Below are positions 38,364 to 46,881 of a stretch of 64,000 nt of DNA, in pieces (positions within the stretch are counted from its first letter, which is position 1; the number at the start of each line of letters is the position of its first letter). Source of the stretch: an uncultured Pseudomonadales bacterium (GTDB lineage Bacteria > Pseudomonadota > Gammaproteobacteria > Pseudomonadales > Azotimanducaceae). The position numbers and the translations under genes are program-made. Below the pieces are notes generated by a model. It saw only the letters and a program-made list of their open reading frames with translations, was not told where the DNA came from and searched no databases. The stretch spans positions 310,001 to 374,000 of the forward strand of contig CALSMJ010000003.1 in assembly GCA_943787425.1 (NCBI GenBank), in the 5' to 3' direction.

Positions 38364-39620
38364 TCAACCATCTTGAGACGCTGCGCTGGTATTAAGCTGG
38401 GATTTTTTAGGTTTTTGAGAGCGGCTGCCCCGGGTCATGGCTTGCTGGCGTTCCGCATCAGCGGTTTGAAATGCTGTCCACCAATCGCACAGGCTGCTGT
38501 TATTTTCACCGCTATCACGTCGGAGCAGAAGGAAGTCGTAAGCTGCTCGGAAACGCTTATTGGTGAGTAACCGAAAAGGTTTTTTGCCGCGTCGAGCCTC
38601 GAGTCGATCTTGGAGCAGCCAAATTTCTCGAGCCGGTATGCTAAAACGTTTTGGGATGGAGATAACCGCTTGCTGTTGATAGAAGACTTGATCAGCGGCA
38701 ACGGCCGCCGCATCGTTTCTTGAATAATCATCGCCTTCAATCAAGGCCTTTTTGAGTTGCACAAAGGGCGCCCACAAGAGGGCAGCGAAGATGAATGCCG
38801 GGGTAACCGGCGAGCCAATAGCAATTCGATCGTCCGTTGATTTGAGCGCAAGCTGGATAAGCGCCTCGGCTTGGCCTTCTTCGGCCATGGTCGGAAACAA
38901 AATGCGACTGATTTGATATTGGCACAAGGCAAGATAGGTGGATTGCGCAAATCCCGCCATAAACAGCTTTAAGGTTTCCTCGAATAGGCGCGCCGGCGGT
39001 ATTTCGGCTAGAAGCGGTGCTAGATCGATGATTTTCTGTTCAAGGGTTGGGGCTAAATCGAATTTAAGTTTGGATTTGAAGCGGATAGCTCGGAGCATTC
39101 TTACCGGATCTTCTTTGAACCGTGTCGCAGGATCACCGATCAACCGGAGTCGTCTGCTTGCAAGGTCATCGAGACCCTGATCGGTGGGATCTAAGACGCG
39201 CTCGTCCGTTGCGCAGTAGTACAGTGCGTTAACGGTAAAGTCTCGTCGGAAGGCATCGGACTCAAAAGAGCCAAAGACATTGTCATCAAGCACATGCCCC
39301 GCATCGTTTGATTTCTGCGCATTGTGCTGCGCTCTAAAGGTCGAGACTTCGATGATCTCGCGCCCAAATCGAACGTGAACGATTTGAAAGCGCCGACCGA
39401 TGATCCGGGAATTCCTGAAAACCTTATGAACCTGTTGCGGGGTTGCGTTCGTTGCAACATCAAAATCTTTGGGTTTAAGTCCCAACAGTAGGTCTCGTAC
39501 ACAGCCGCCGACAAGGTACGCCGTAAAGCCTTGCTCTGTTAAACGAAGCACAACTTTAAGTGCCTCGAGGCTAATTTCCGAGCGGGGTAAGTGTTCAGCG
39601 CTATTTGAATTTTTACCCAC
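38364..39620 (-). CDS. pcnB: Poly(A) polymerase PcnB
   Basis: Adds 3' poly(A) tails that promote RNA decay. It is 418 residues. The nucleotidyltransferase head has YLVGGCVRDLLLGLKPKDFDV (about residue 35; the catalytic Asp pair is in DFDVA), followed by the RRDFTVNALYY motif and the RNA-binding helices with RMLRAIRFKSKL near residue 160. The basic C-terminus KPKKSQLNTS is typical. The start is GTG, without a strong binding site. In P. aeruginosa pcnB follows cbrAB and the CrcZ RNA; here the gene upstream is gluQ. Confidence 0.95.
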   Translation of the reverse strand: MGKNSNSAEHLPRSEISLEALKVVLRLTEQGFTAYLVGGCVRDLLLGLKPKDFDVATNATPQQVHKVFRNSRIIGRRFQIVHVRFGREIIEVSTFRAQHNAQKSNDAGHVLDDNVFGSFESDAFRRDFTVNALYYCATDERVLDPTDQGLDDLASRRLRLIGDPATRFKEDPVRMLRAIRFKSKLKFDLAPTLEQKIIDLAPLLAEIPPARLFEETLKLFMAGFAQSTYLALCQYQISRILFPTMAEEGQAEALIQLALKSTDDRIAIGSPVTPAFIFAALLWAPFVQLKKALIEGDDYSRNDAAAVAADQVFYQQQAVISIPKRFSIPAREIWLLQDRLEARRGKKPFRLLTNKRFRAAYDFLLLRRDSGENNSSLCDWWTAFQTADAERQQAMTRGSRSQKPKKSQLNTSAASQDG

Positions 39621-39687
39621 AGAATGCGTCTTAATGGCGTAAGGAGAGTGTAACAGATCAAATGCGAGACAGCGCGTTCGGGTGGTT

Positions 39688-39720
39688 TAAAAAGAAAAGG
39701 GGAAGCCTAAGCTTTCCCCT
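39688..39720 (-). terminator. Rho-independent terminator, minus strand, upstream of pcnB
   Basis: On the minus strand AGGGGAAAGC pairs with GCTTCCCCT across a short loop (one bulged base) and is followed by TTTCTTTTT. It ends a transcript that comes from the gluQ side. Confidence 0.85.
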
Positions 39721-39830
39721 CAGCGAGCATGGTCTCTTTATTATTATTGTTCTTGCTTGGGCCTGATTATTGTTGTTGTTGGCATCCAAGTGTCTTAACT
39801 ATCGCAGGATGCGACGCATTTGGGAAGTGC
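39688..39830 (-). ncRNA. Candidate CrcZ-like Hfq-binding small RNA between gluQ and pcnB
   Basis: The 444-nt gap between pcnB and gluQ has no credible ORF. On the minus strand it carries two A-rich clusters, AACAACAACAATAATC (39780-39765) and AAGAACAATAATAATAAAG (39754-39736). Each contains several overlapping matches to AANAAYAA, the Hfq/Crc site. The terminator at 39720-39688 follows 16 nt later. P. aeruginosa encodes CrcZ, an RNA built from such motifs, at exactly this place upstream of pcnB. The 5' end is not determined and is arbitrary here. The alternative is an A-rich 3' UTR of gluQ. Confidence 0.5.
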
Positions 39831-40064
39831 GCATTTTGAGCAAGGGCAGGGATCAATCCTCTGAGAAGTCGTGGGCTTGCAGGGCGTGCCAGGTTCGGCC
39901 ATCAGGTCCAGGATCCGGTTTAGCCGGTATTAAGCGTACTGGTTTAAGCTTGCTGCCCTGCGGTTTGAAGATCTGTTTCGCGTTGAGTTAGGGGTACCAG
40001 CGGATTGGTTTGTATGTGGGCTAGCCGCGCATCAGGGCGGTTTTATGTGGCAGAACCGGGATGA

Positions 40065-40928
40065 TTAGAGTGTTTTTCCGATGAGTTTCGGTATGCGGTC
40101 AATGCGCCAATTTTTGATTGCGGTGTCCAAAATTGTCTTGGGGTTATCCGAGGCGATGATGGGTTGATTGAGAAAGCGCAAAGCCTGATTCAGGTTGTCA
40201 GCTGCCGCTTCCGTGTCGACCGGAGGCGCATGGGTTTGTTTGCTGAGTTTTTGGCCATCCCTGCCGAGGACCATCGGTAAATGCAGGGTCTCTGGTGGTT
40301 TCACACCGAAGGCATGATACAAGCAGGTTTGCATGGGGGTAGCGCTCAAGAGATCGGCGCCTCTAACAATGCGGGTGACCGCTTGAGCAATATCATCAAC
40401 CACAACCGCGAGTTGGTAAGCATGTAATCCATCTCGCCTGTGAACGATAAAATCACCAAAATCTTTACCATGGGTCCAAGTCAGAGCACCTTGCGCCAGA
40501 TCTTTTTGTTTGATTGTTGTCTCGCTAACGCGAAACCGTAAGGCAGCGGGCTGCTCGAAGGCCATGCCGCGCGCCCGGCAGGTTCCTGGGTAGAGTCCAG
40601 GGTAAGAGCGTCTTGAGCAGTTACAAAAATACAAATGACCTTTGTCGCGGAGGACTGACAAGGCTTCATCAAATTGGTGAAGCCTTTGACTCTGATAGCG
40701 CACGGGTTGGTCTGAGACCAAGCCATGATCCGCCAATTGTTTCAAGATATGACGGTCTGCTCCGGGCACAGCCCGAGGTGGATCAAGGTCTTCGATTCGG
40801 ATCAGCCATTGCCCGCCAGCTGATTTTGCATCCAGGTAACCCCCAAGCGCTGCAACCAAGGAGCCTAAGTGTAAAGGGCCAGTGGGCGAGGGTGCGAACC
40901 GGCCAACATAGTGTGGGTGGTCAGCCAC
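40065..40928 (-). CDS. gluQ: Glutamyl-Q tRNA(Asp) synthetase GluQ-RS
   Basis: Truncated GluRS paralogue that attaches glutamate to the queuosine base of tRNA-Asp. It is 287 residues, having the catalytic core without the anticodon-binding domain. HIGH-type motif PSPTGPLHLGSLVAALG near residue 14; KMSKS-type motif QKLSKQT near 228. The zinc-binding cysteines are in YFCNCSRRSYPG and GTCRARG, and a Tyr completes the site. It lies downstream of dksA (about 30 nt), the common dksA-gluQ pair, and would be co-transcribed with it. Confidence 0.95.
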   Translation of the reverse strand: MADHPHYVGRFAPSPTGPLHLGSLVAALGGYLDAKSAGGQWLIRIEDLDPPRAVPGADRHILKQLADHGLVSDQPVRYQSQRLHQFDEALSVLRDKGHLYFCNCSRRSYPGLYPGTCRARGMAFEQPAALRFRVSETTIKQKDLAQGALTWTHGKDFGDFIVHRRDGLHAYQLAVVVDDIAQAVTRIVRGADLLSATPMQTCLYHAFGVKPPETLHLPMVLGRDGQKLSKQTHAPPVDTEAAADNLNQALRFLNQPIIASDNPKTILDTAIKNWRIDRIPKLIGKTL

Positions 40929-40957
40929 CGCGTTTAGGTCATCCCCGAACGTGAAGA

Positions 40958-42046
40958 CTAGCCGTGAAGCTGTCGTTCTTTAAGTTCATCGAGTGTTTTA
41001 CAGTCAATACACTGGTTGGCGGTTGGGCGCGCTTCGAGGCGTCGGATACCGATTTCGACGCCGCAGGTATCGCAGTACCCGTAATCATCTTGATCAATTA
41101 GATCAATCGTCTTTTCGATTTTTCGAATGAGCTTTCGCTCACGATCACGCGTCCGCAGTTCTAAACTAAATTCTTCTTCCTGACTGGCACGATCGGATGG
41201 GTCGGGATAATTTGCCGCCTCATTTTTCATGTGACTCACAGTTCGATCGACTTCTTCCATCAACTCATTTCGCCAATTAAGAAGGATGCTCTTGAAATGC
41301 GCCCGCTGTGTTTCATTCATGAACGCTTCATTGCGCTTGAGTACATAGGGCGTGAAGGACGCGGTACTATCAGATCCTGCATTACCGGTCGTTCTTTTCG
41401 CGGTTTTGGGTTTGGCCTTTGGGCGCGCCGAAGCCTTGGGCGTGGCAGCTTTCGTCACTTTGGCGGCGGCCGATGTCCCCGCTGTGGCTTTCGCGGCTGG
41501 TTTTTTCTGAGCGCTGGCTTTCTTTACAGGCTGCTTCGTGACAGGCTGCTTCGTAGCGGCCTTTGCGACAGATTTTTTTAGCGTCGCCTTTTTGGCCACA
41601 GTTTTCGCTGGGGCGACCTTTTTCGGTGCCGCTTTTTTTGGTGTAGCTTTTTTTGGTGCGGCTTTTTTCGGCGCAGCTGTCTTGGCAGTGGCTTTACGCG
41701 GCACAGGCTTTTTTGTTTCCGGTGCTTTCACGCTAACGGCCTTTTTTGGAGCTGATTTTGATTTCGCGGTGGTCTTTGCCGCAGTCGTTTTTTTAGGTAC
41801 AGGTTTCTTCGGGGTGGTTCCCGACTTCTGAGCGGTTGGTTTCGCCTTTTCTTTGACCAACTTTTTACGCTCTTTCGGGCTTGGCTTAGCTGCTTTCTTG
41901 GCTGTCGCACGCCCAGCAGGCAGGGGCTTTTTCGCCGCTTTACTGGCGACCACAACGCTTTTCTTCGCCGCTTTCTTTTTGGCAGGCGCTGCGTTTTTAC
42001 TCGTTAACTTCTTAACCGCTGGAGAAGGTTTGCGCTTGGCAACCAT
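40958..42046 (-). CDS. dksA: DksA with long lysine/alanine/proline-rich N-terminal extension
   Basis: RNA-polymerase secondary-channel factor that works with ppGpp in the stringent response. The last 120 residues (from MNETQRAHF, about residue 243) match E. coli DksA closely. They include the coiled-coil tip aspartates in YPDPSDRA (about 282 and 285) and the zinc finger cysteines in GYCDTCG and NQCIDC (about 325, 328, 346 and 349). About 225 residues before it form a basic, low-complexity, histone H1-like tail with [17 protein letters not shown] repeats. The ATG has a good GAGGAGCC site, so the tail is translated. The full length is 362 residues, against about 150 in E. coli. Confidence 0.93.
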   Translation of the reverse strand: MVAKRKPSPAVKKLTSKNAAPAKKKAAKKSVVVASKAAKKPLPAGRATAKKAAKPSPKERKKLVKEKAKPTAQKSGTTPKKPVPKKTTAAKTTAKSKSAPKKAVSVKAPETKKPVPRKATAKTAAPKKAAPKKATPKKAAPKKVAPAKTVAKKATLKKSVAKAATKQPVTKQPVKKASAQKKPAAKATAGTSAAAKVTKAATPKASARPKAKPKTAKRTTGNAGSDSTASFTPYVLKRNEAFMNETQRAHFKSILLNWRNELMEEVDRTVSHMKNEAANYPDPSDRASQEEEFSLELRTRDRERKLIRKIEKTIDLIDQDDYGYCDTCGVEIGIRRLEARPTANQCIDCKTLDELKERQLHG

Positions 42047-42206
42047 TTTGGCTCCTCGTGTTTTAAAAGATCAACCATCGAAAATTAGCGCCGAACATTA
42101 ACAGAATGCCTGGCGATCGCCAAGACTAAATTTACACTCTGAAGTCTGATTTAGAGAAAGCTCGAGATGTTAAGATGTTGGTTCTGAAGACCCACTGCGA
42201 TAAGCG

Positions 42207-43373
42207 ATGATTCGGCGACCATTTTCTAAAAGAAGTCAGGCAATACCAGCGTTTAAAGCTATGGCGATTTTGGCGAAAGCCAATCAACTGGCTCAGAGCG
42301 GTCGAGATATTATTCATCTTGAGGTTGGTCAGCCTGATTTTCCGGTCGCCGAGGCGATTCGTGCTGCCGGTATTGAGGCCATCCGAGCGGGCCAAACGGG
42401 GTATTCTGATGCCAATGGCCTGCCGGCGCTGCGGGCTCAAATTAGCGAACATTATCGGTGCGTTTATGGCCTTGAGATCGAGGAGCGCCGCATCATTTTA
42501 ACGGCAGGCGCGTCAGGCGCTCTGGCCTTGGTTGTTGCTTTACTCACAGATCCGGGCGATGGCTGGCTGCTGACGGACCCGGGGTATCCTTCAAATAGAC
42601 GGTTTATAGAGGCCTTTTCGGGGGTCGCACAACCTTGTGCTGTGGGCCCAAAGCAACGATTTCAGTTCAGTGCGACAGCAGTTGCCAAAGCTTGGCAGAC
42701 AAACACCGTGAGTCTTTTACTCGCCTCACCCGGTAACCCAACGGGCACAAGTCTGTCGAGGTCAGCGCTCAAAGCGTTGGCGAAAGTGGTCGAAGAAAAA
42801 AATGGCTTCTTGGTCTCAGATGAAATTTATCAAGGGTTAGAATATGGGCCGACAAAGCGCATTTCCGCTCTGTCGGTTACAAATGATGCTTTTGTGGTGA
42901 ATAGCTTCTCGAAATATTTCGGGATGACGGGTTGGCGCTTAGGTTGGGTGATTGCGCCTGACGGCGCGGAAGCGCCATTGATTCGGCTTGCTCAGAACTT
43001 GACCATTTGTCCGTCGGTACCCGCGCAATACGCCGCGCTTTCGGCCTTCGAACCGTCGGTGCTGGCACAATTGGACGCGCAGCGTGACATTTTGGCGGCG
43101 CGGCGCACGTTGATGCTTTCGAGTATTGCCGAAACTGGCTTGCAAGTGCCGGTATTGCCGGATGGCGCGTTTTACCTTTATGCGAGGCTGCCCGAGCACT
43201 TCGGTTCTGCCGACGATTATTGTCGAGACTTGCTCGAGCAAGAGGGCGTGGCGATCACGCCAGGGACCGATTTTGGCGATTATGATGCGCAGCATTACGT
43301 GCGAATCAGTTATGCGCAGCCGAGGGCCGTATTGCAACAGGCACTAGAACGCATGGTGAGGTTTAAACCGTGA
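42207..43373 (+). CDS. PLP-dependent aminotransferase (class I/II)
   Basis: Fold-type I aminotransferase of 388 residues. Visible features are LEVGQPDFPV near residue 35, YSDANGLPALR near 70, the ASPGNPTG motif near 178, and the PLP lysine in NSFSKYFGMTGWRLGW near 236, with the substrate-carboxylate Arg in HYVRISYA near the end. The substrate cannot be fixed from sequence; aspartate/aromatic aminotransferase-like or alanine aminotransferase-like enzymes are candidates. The start overlaps no better candidate; CGAT precedes the ATG without a strong site. It overlaps sfsA by 4 nt and is divergent from dksA, a Pseudomonas-like context. Confidence 0.9.
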   Translation: MIRRPFSKRSQAIPAFKAMAILAKANQLAQSGRDIIHLEVGQPDFPVAEAIRAAGIEAIRAGQTGYSDANGLPALRAQISEHYRCVYGLEIEERRIILTAGASGALALVVALLTDPGDGWLLTDPGYPSNRRFIEAFSGVAQPCAVGPKQRFQFSATAVAKAWQTNTVSLLLASPGNPTGTSLSRSALKALAKVVEEKNGFLVSDEIYQGLEYGPTKRISALSVTNDAFVVNSFSKYFGMTGWRLGWVIAPDGAEAPLIRLAQNLTICPSVPAQYAALSAFEPSVLAQLDAQRDILAARRTLMLSSIAETGLQVPVLPDGAFYLYARLPEHFGSADDYCRDLLEQEGVAITPGTDFGDYDAQHYVRISYAQPRAVLQQALERMVRFKP

Positions 43374-44089
43374 AATTACTTGTAGGGAGCTGGCAAGTTG
43401 GCACCTTGTTGAGGCGTTATCAGCGGTTTTTGGCCGATGTTCAGTTGCCAGGGGGAGAGATCATCACGGCACATTGCCCAAACACGGGGGCCATGACGAA
43501 TTGCTGGGAGCCTGGAGACCAGGTCTATTTATCTGAGTCCAATGACCCCAAGCGGCGGACGCGTTTTACGCTTGAAGTTGTCTGCCACCGGGGTCATCGA
43601 ATCGGTATCCATTCTCGGCGCGCGAATGATTTGGTTGCAGACGCGCTCAATCGCGGTCAATTGGAAGGTTTTGAAGGCCACAGTGACGTTACGCAAGAGC
43701 ATCGCTTTTTAGATAGTAGATTCGATTTTAAATTGACCTATCCGCAAGGCAAAACGAGGCTGGTTGAGGTCAAGAGCGTGACCTACCTCAAATCAAAGGG
43801 CTTGGGTCTGTTTCCGGACGCGCCCTCTGCACGAGGGCTCAAACATCTTTCCGCGCTCATTTCAGCAAAAGCGCAAGGATTGCAAGCGGCATTAATCTTT
43901 TGTGTCCAACACTCGGGCATTCATCAGGTTGCGCCTGCCTTGGATATTGATCCGGCCTATGGCGTACGACTTGCCGAGGCGCAAGCGCAGGGCGTTTTAA
44001 TTAAAGCTTTTAAAGTGGGTTTTCGATTGCCCTATGCTGCAATTAGTAAGCCGTTGCCGGTCTGTCTCGATCCAGGTGGGTTGTCGTGA
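43370..44089 (+). CDS. sfsA: SfsA family protein
   Basis: Protein of the sugar-fermentation-stimulation family, 239 residues. The family is described as having an OB-like DNA-binding part and a nuclease-like fold; its cellular role is not settled. Family features are the N-terminal RYQRFLADVQLPGGE, AHCPNTGAM near residue 35, the HRGHRIGIHSRRAN segment and the PD-(D/E)XK-like LVEVKSVTYL near residue 127. The GTG start overlaps the aminotransferase stop (GTGA). The permease gene follows with the same kind of overlap, so aminotransferase, sfsA and the ABC genes form one coupled unit. Confidence 0.93.
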   Translation: MKLLVGSWQVGTLLRRYQRFLADVQLPGGEIITAHCPNTGAMTNCWEPGDQVYLSESNDPKRRTRFTLEVVCHRGHRIGIHSRRANDLVADALNRGQLEGFEGHSDVTQEHRFLDSRFDFKLTYPQGKTRLVEVKSVTYLKSKGLGLFPDAPSARGLKHLSALISAKAQGLQAALIFCVQHSGIHQVAPALDIDPAYGVRLAEAQAQGVLIKAFKVGFRLPYAAISKPLPVCLDPGGLS

Positions 44090-45060
44090 AGCTTTGGCTT
44101 TGGTTCGGGGTTTTGGTAATCCTCTGGGCGCTTGTCTTTTTTTTAAGTCTTGGATCGGGCTATACCGAGCTGAATTTTGGGGATATTTGGCGACAGGACT
44201 CGCTCACGCAAACGGTGGTCGGCGAAGTTCGTTTGCCCAGAGCGCTTTTGGCGACGCTGCTTGGCGGCGGGCTCGCGCTAGCAGGCGGTGGGATTCAGGG
44301 TGTGTTTCGAAACCCCTTGGCCGATCCAGCCTTGATTGGTATTTCTGGCGGCGCAGCACTCTTTGCGGCGATTTATATTGTTTTTGTCTCGCAAACGGGC
44401 TTCAGCCTGCTTGGTTTGTCTGGCAGCGCCTTTTTTGGGGGGTTGATCGCGACCTTGCTGGTCTTGGTGATCGGCGGCCGGCAACCTGATTTGTCCACTA
44501 TTTTATTGGCCGGGATTGCGATCAATGCCATTTGTATCGCGGGGGTTGGATTAATGTCGTATCTGGCCCCGGATCAAACGCTCCGATCGGTGTCTTTCTG
44601 GGCGCTTGGCAGCTTTAATCATGTTGGCTGGGCCGAGGTGTCTGTTGGATTGTTGGTGATCCCGGCGATGATCCGGCTCATTAGCTTATCCTTGGTGCTA
44701 GATGTGTTGCTTTTAGGTGATCAAGAGGCGGCGCATTTGGGGGTTTCGGTGATTCCGCGGCGCATCGAGGTGATTTTGTGGTCGGCGCTCATCACTGGGA
44801 TTTCGGTCAGCTTAGTAGGGATCATTGCCTTTGTTGGGCTGATTGTGCCGCATTTGGTTCGCATGACTTTCAGCGCAAAGCATGTGGTTGTGCTGCCTTT
44901 TTCTGCAATCATTGGCGGCGGTTTGCTGGTTGCTGCTGACTTGTTTAGCAGGTCTTTGTTGGCGCCGGTTGAATTGCCAGTTGGGATCGTAACCACGCTG
45001 TTGGGCGCGCCCGTATTTGTCATTTTAGTCGCGCGTTGGTCTAAGGGGCTCTGGTTGTGA
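44086..45060 (+). CDS. FecCD-family ABC transporter permease (iron/heme/B12 type)
   Basis: Inner-membrane permease of 324 residues with about 8-10 helices, of the BtuC/FecCD/HmuU family that imports iron-siderophores, heme or cobalamin. Recognisable segments are VRLPRALLATLLGGGLALAG, GVFRNPLADPALIGISGGAAL near residue 75, and the cytoplasmic coupling loop ahead of VGLIVPHLVRM near residue 255. The start GTG overlaps the sfsA stop. The ATPase gene follows with a TGATG overlap. No periplasmic binding protein or receptor gene is adjacent, so the substrate is left open. Confidence 0.92.
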   Translation: MKLWLWFGVLVILWALVFFLSLGSGYTELNFGDIWRQDSLTQTVVGEVRLPRALLATLLGGGLALAGGGIQGVFRNPLADPALIGISGGAALFAAIYIVFVSQTGFSLLGLSGSAFFGGLIATLLVLVIGGRQPDLSTILLAGIAINAICIAGVGLMSYLAPDQTLRSVSFWALGSFNHVGWAEVSVGLLVIPAMIRLISLSLVLDVLLLGDQEAAHLGVSVIPRRIEVILWSALITGISVSLVGIIAFVGLIVPHLVRMTFSAKHVVVLPFSAIIGGGLLVAADLFSRSLLAPVELPVGIVTTLLGAPVFVILVARWSKGLWL

Positions 45061-45845
45061 TGTTGGTGCTGGATCAAGTTGGATTGGAAATTAAGGGTCG
45101 TAGTATTTTAAAGGATGTGCGTTTAGAGCTCGCACTAGGACAGCATTTGGCCATCATGGGACCCAATGGCGCGGGCAAAAGTACGCTGCTTGGTTTGATT
45201 GCAGGGGATTCGGAGGTTACCTCGGGTTGCTTGACCGTTTTTGGGAAACCGCCACGCGCCTTCCTGCCGCTCGAGCGGGCTCAGAGAATCGCGGCCTTAA
45301 GTCAAAGCTCAGAGCTGCGATTCCCGTTCACTGTTGAAGAAGTCATTGGTCTCGGGCGATTTCCTTTTAAAGCAAAGCCGGTGGATGCTGCGATAATTGT
45401 TCGTGAGGTAATGAACGCCTTCCAGCTGAATGCGTTCGCTCAGCGGTCAATGCTCAGCCTGTCCGGTGGCGAGCGGCAGCGGGTGCATTTAGCGCGTGCG
45501 GTCGCTCAAATTTGGTCAAGTCCAGTTCCCGCACTGCTGCTTTTAGATGAACCCTTTGCAGCGCTCGATATTGCGCATCAAGTTGTCCTGCGTCGATTGT
45601 TGGCAGAAGTTTTAGCGACCCAACCGGTGTCAATTGTCTCGGTGGTTCACGATTTGGCCCAGGCAACGCAAGGTTATGACCAGGTTTGCTTACTAACGGA
45701 ACAAGGTGACCAGTTGGCATTTGGTTCCCCGAGCGCGGTGCTTACGGCGACCCATTTGTCAGAGCTCTACGGTATTACGATCAGCGAAATGCGGTTCGCG
45801 GACGGGACGCCCGCAGGGTTCGGCGCGTCTCCTGCCGCGCCTTAA
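45060..45845 (+). CDS. ABC transporter ATP-binding protein (HmuV/BtuD/FecE type)
   Basis: ATPase partner of the preceding FecCD permease, 261 residues. Walker A GPNGAGKST near residue 35, Q-loop in ALSQSSE, signature LSGGERQRVHLARAV near 136, Walker B ALLLLDEPFAALD and switch histidine in VVHDLAQA. The GTG at 45057 is one codon upstream of the ATG chosen, which overlaps the permease stop as TGATG. Its length and the permease type suggest heme, B12 or siderophore import. It is convergent with the PfkB kinase gene after 13 nt. Confidence 0.93.
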   Translation: MLVLDQVGLEIKGRSILKDVRLELALGQHLAIMGPNGAGKSTLLGLIAGDSEVTSGCLTVFGKPPRAFLPLERAQRIAALSQSSELRFPFTVEEVIGLGRFPFKAKPVDAAIIVREVMNAFQLNAFAQRSMLSLSGGERQRVHLARAVAQIWSSPVPALLLLDEPFAALDIAHQVVLRRLLAEVLATQPVSIVSVVHDLAQATQGYDQVCLLTEQGDQLAFGSPSAVLTATHLSELYGITISEMRFADGTPAGFGASPAAP

Positions 45846-45858
45846 GGGGTGCGCATCC

Positions 45859-46854
45859 TTAGCTCAGGGTGATGTCGAGAACTTCTTGGAGATCCAGTCT
45901 TGCACCGAACCGGCTGACAACGCGCTTGGCTAACCGGTGCGCGCGCGCGGTTGCGTCTTCTAATGTCGCGCCGCGCGCGAGGCCATACAGCACGCCGCCT
46001 GCGAAAGTATCTCCGGCGCCAGTTGTATCAAGGGCTTCGACCTTCTCCGCGGGGACAAAGATGGGCTTGCCCGTGCTGCCTGAGACAATCGCGCCATCCC
46101 CGCTCAGTGTCATGGCAAAGCGCGTGGCATAATCGCCGAGCGCCGCCGCCGCCTGATCGCGATCGTTGCAACCCGTCCAAAGTTTGGCTTCGTCCTCGTT
46201 GCAAAACACCAAATCGACCCCGTTTCGAAATAAGGTGTTAAATTCATCCTTAAAATTCTCAACCATGCCGACATCTGAAAGCGTTAAGGCGACTTTGACG
46301 CCATGCTGTTTGGCGATGGCTTGGGTCTTAAGAACCGCTTCAAGCGCTGTCGGCGACGTGACCAGGTAACCTTCGATATAAAGATACTGAGCGCTTGCCA
46401 GCATGGACTCATCGACCTCAGCTGTGGACAGGGTTTGGCTGATACCAAGATGGGTTACCAGGGTTCGTTCGCCATCGGGTGTAATCATCGAAATACATTC
46501 CCCAGTAACGCCCGTTGGGCGTGCTTCGGCGAGATTGGTCGCAACGCTCAGCTCGGATAAGTCTTGAGCAAAGAAATCACCCGTTTCATCATTGGAAACC
46601 TTGCAGCTGTAAAAGGTACTGCCCCCTAAAAGCGCGGCGGTCACAATCGTGTTGGCAGCCGAGCCGCCACCGGCTCGTTTCGATAGCGTAATGTTTGCGG
46701 TATCTTCTAAAAGCGCAATGAGATGCTGGCGCTGCTCGGCATCCACCAGGGTCATGGTGCCTTTTGCAAAACCGGTCTGAGCCAAGATTGCTTCAGAAAC
46801 TATGTATTCTGAATCAACCAGTGCATTACCAATGCCATACAGATCAATGCTCAT
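45859..46854 (-). CDS. PfkB-family sugar/nucleoside kinase (adenosine-kinase-like)
   Basis: Ribokinase-fold kinase of 331 residues. N-terminal GIGNALVDSEY; the first PfkB signature region AGGGSAANTIVTAALLGG near residue 62; and the second signature with catalytic Asp in LDTTGAGDTFAGGVLYG near residue 272. The layout resembles bacterial adenosine/inosine-guanosine kinase-like enzymes, but the substrate (adenosine or a sugar) is not proven. It lies 27 nt after hemL on the same strand and may be co-transcribed. Confidence 0.88.
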   Translation of the reverse strand: MSIDLYGIGNALVDSEYIVSEAILAQTGFAKGTMTLVDAEQRQHLIALLEDTANITLSKRAGGGSAANTIVTAALLGGSTFYSCKVSNDETGDFFAQDLSELSVATNLAEARPTGVTGECISMITPDGERTLVTHLGISQTLSTAEVDESMLASAQYLYIEGYLVTSPTALEAVLKTQAIAKQHGVKVALTLSDVGMVENFKDEFNTLFRNGVDLVFCNEDEAKLWTGCNDRDQAAAALGDYATRFAMTLSGDGAIVSGSTGKPIFVPAEKVEALDTTGAGDTFAGGVLYGLARGATLEDATARAHRLAKRVVSRFGARLDLQEVLDITLS

Positions 46855-46881
46855 AAAATGTCCTTAGGGATGAAGTCGGAT

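Noticed and set aside
39878..39891. Minus-strand TGGCACGCCCTGCA, resembling a sigma54 promoter for the RNA candidate
   Set aside because: The GG and GC elements are 8 nt apart instead of the strict 10, so it is unlikely to work.
39770..39991. 73-codon plus-strand frame in the gluQ-pcnB gap
   Set aside because: TTG start, no ribosome-binding site, no recognisable family, and it runs antisense to the A-rich RNA candidate.
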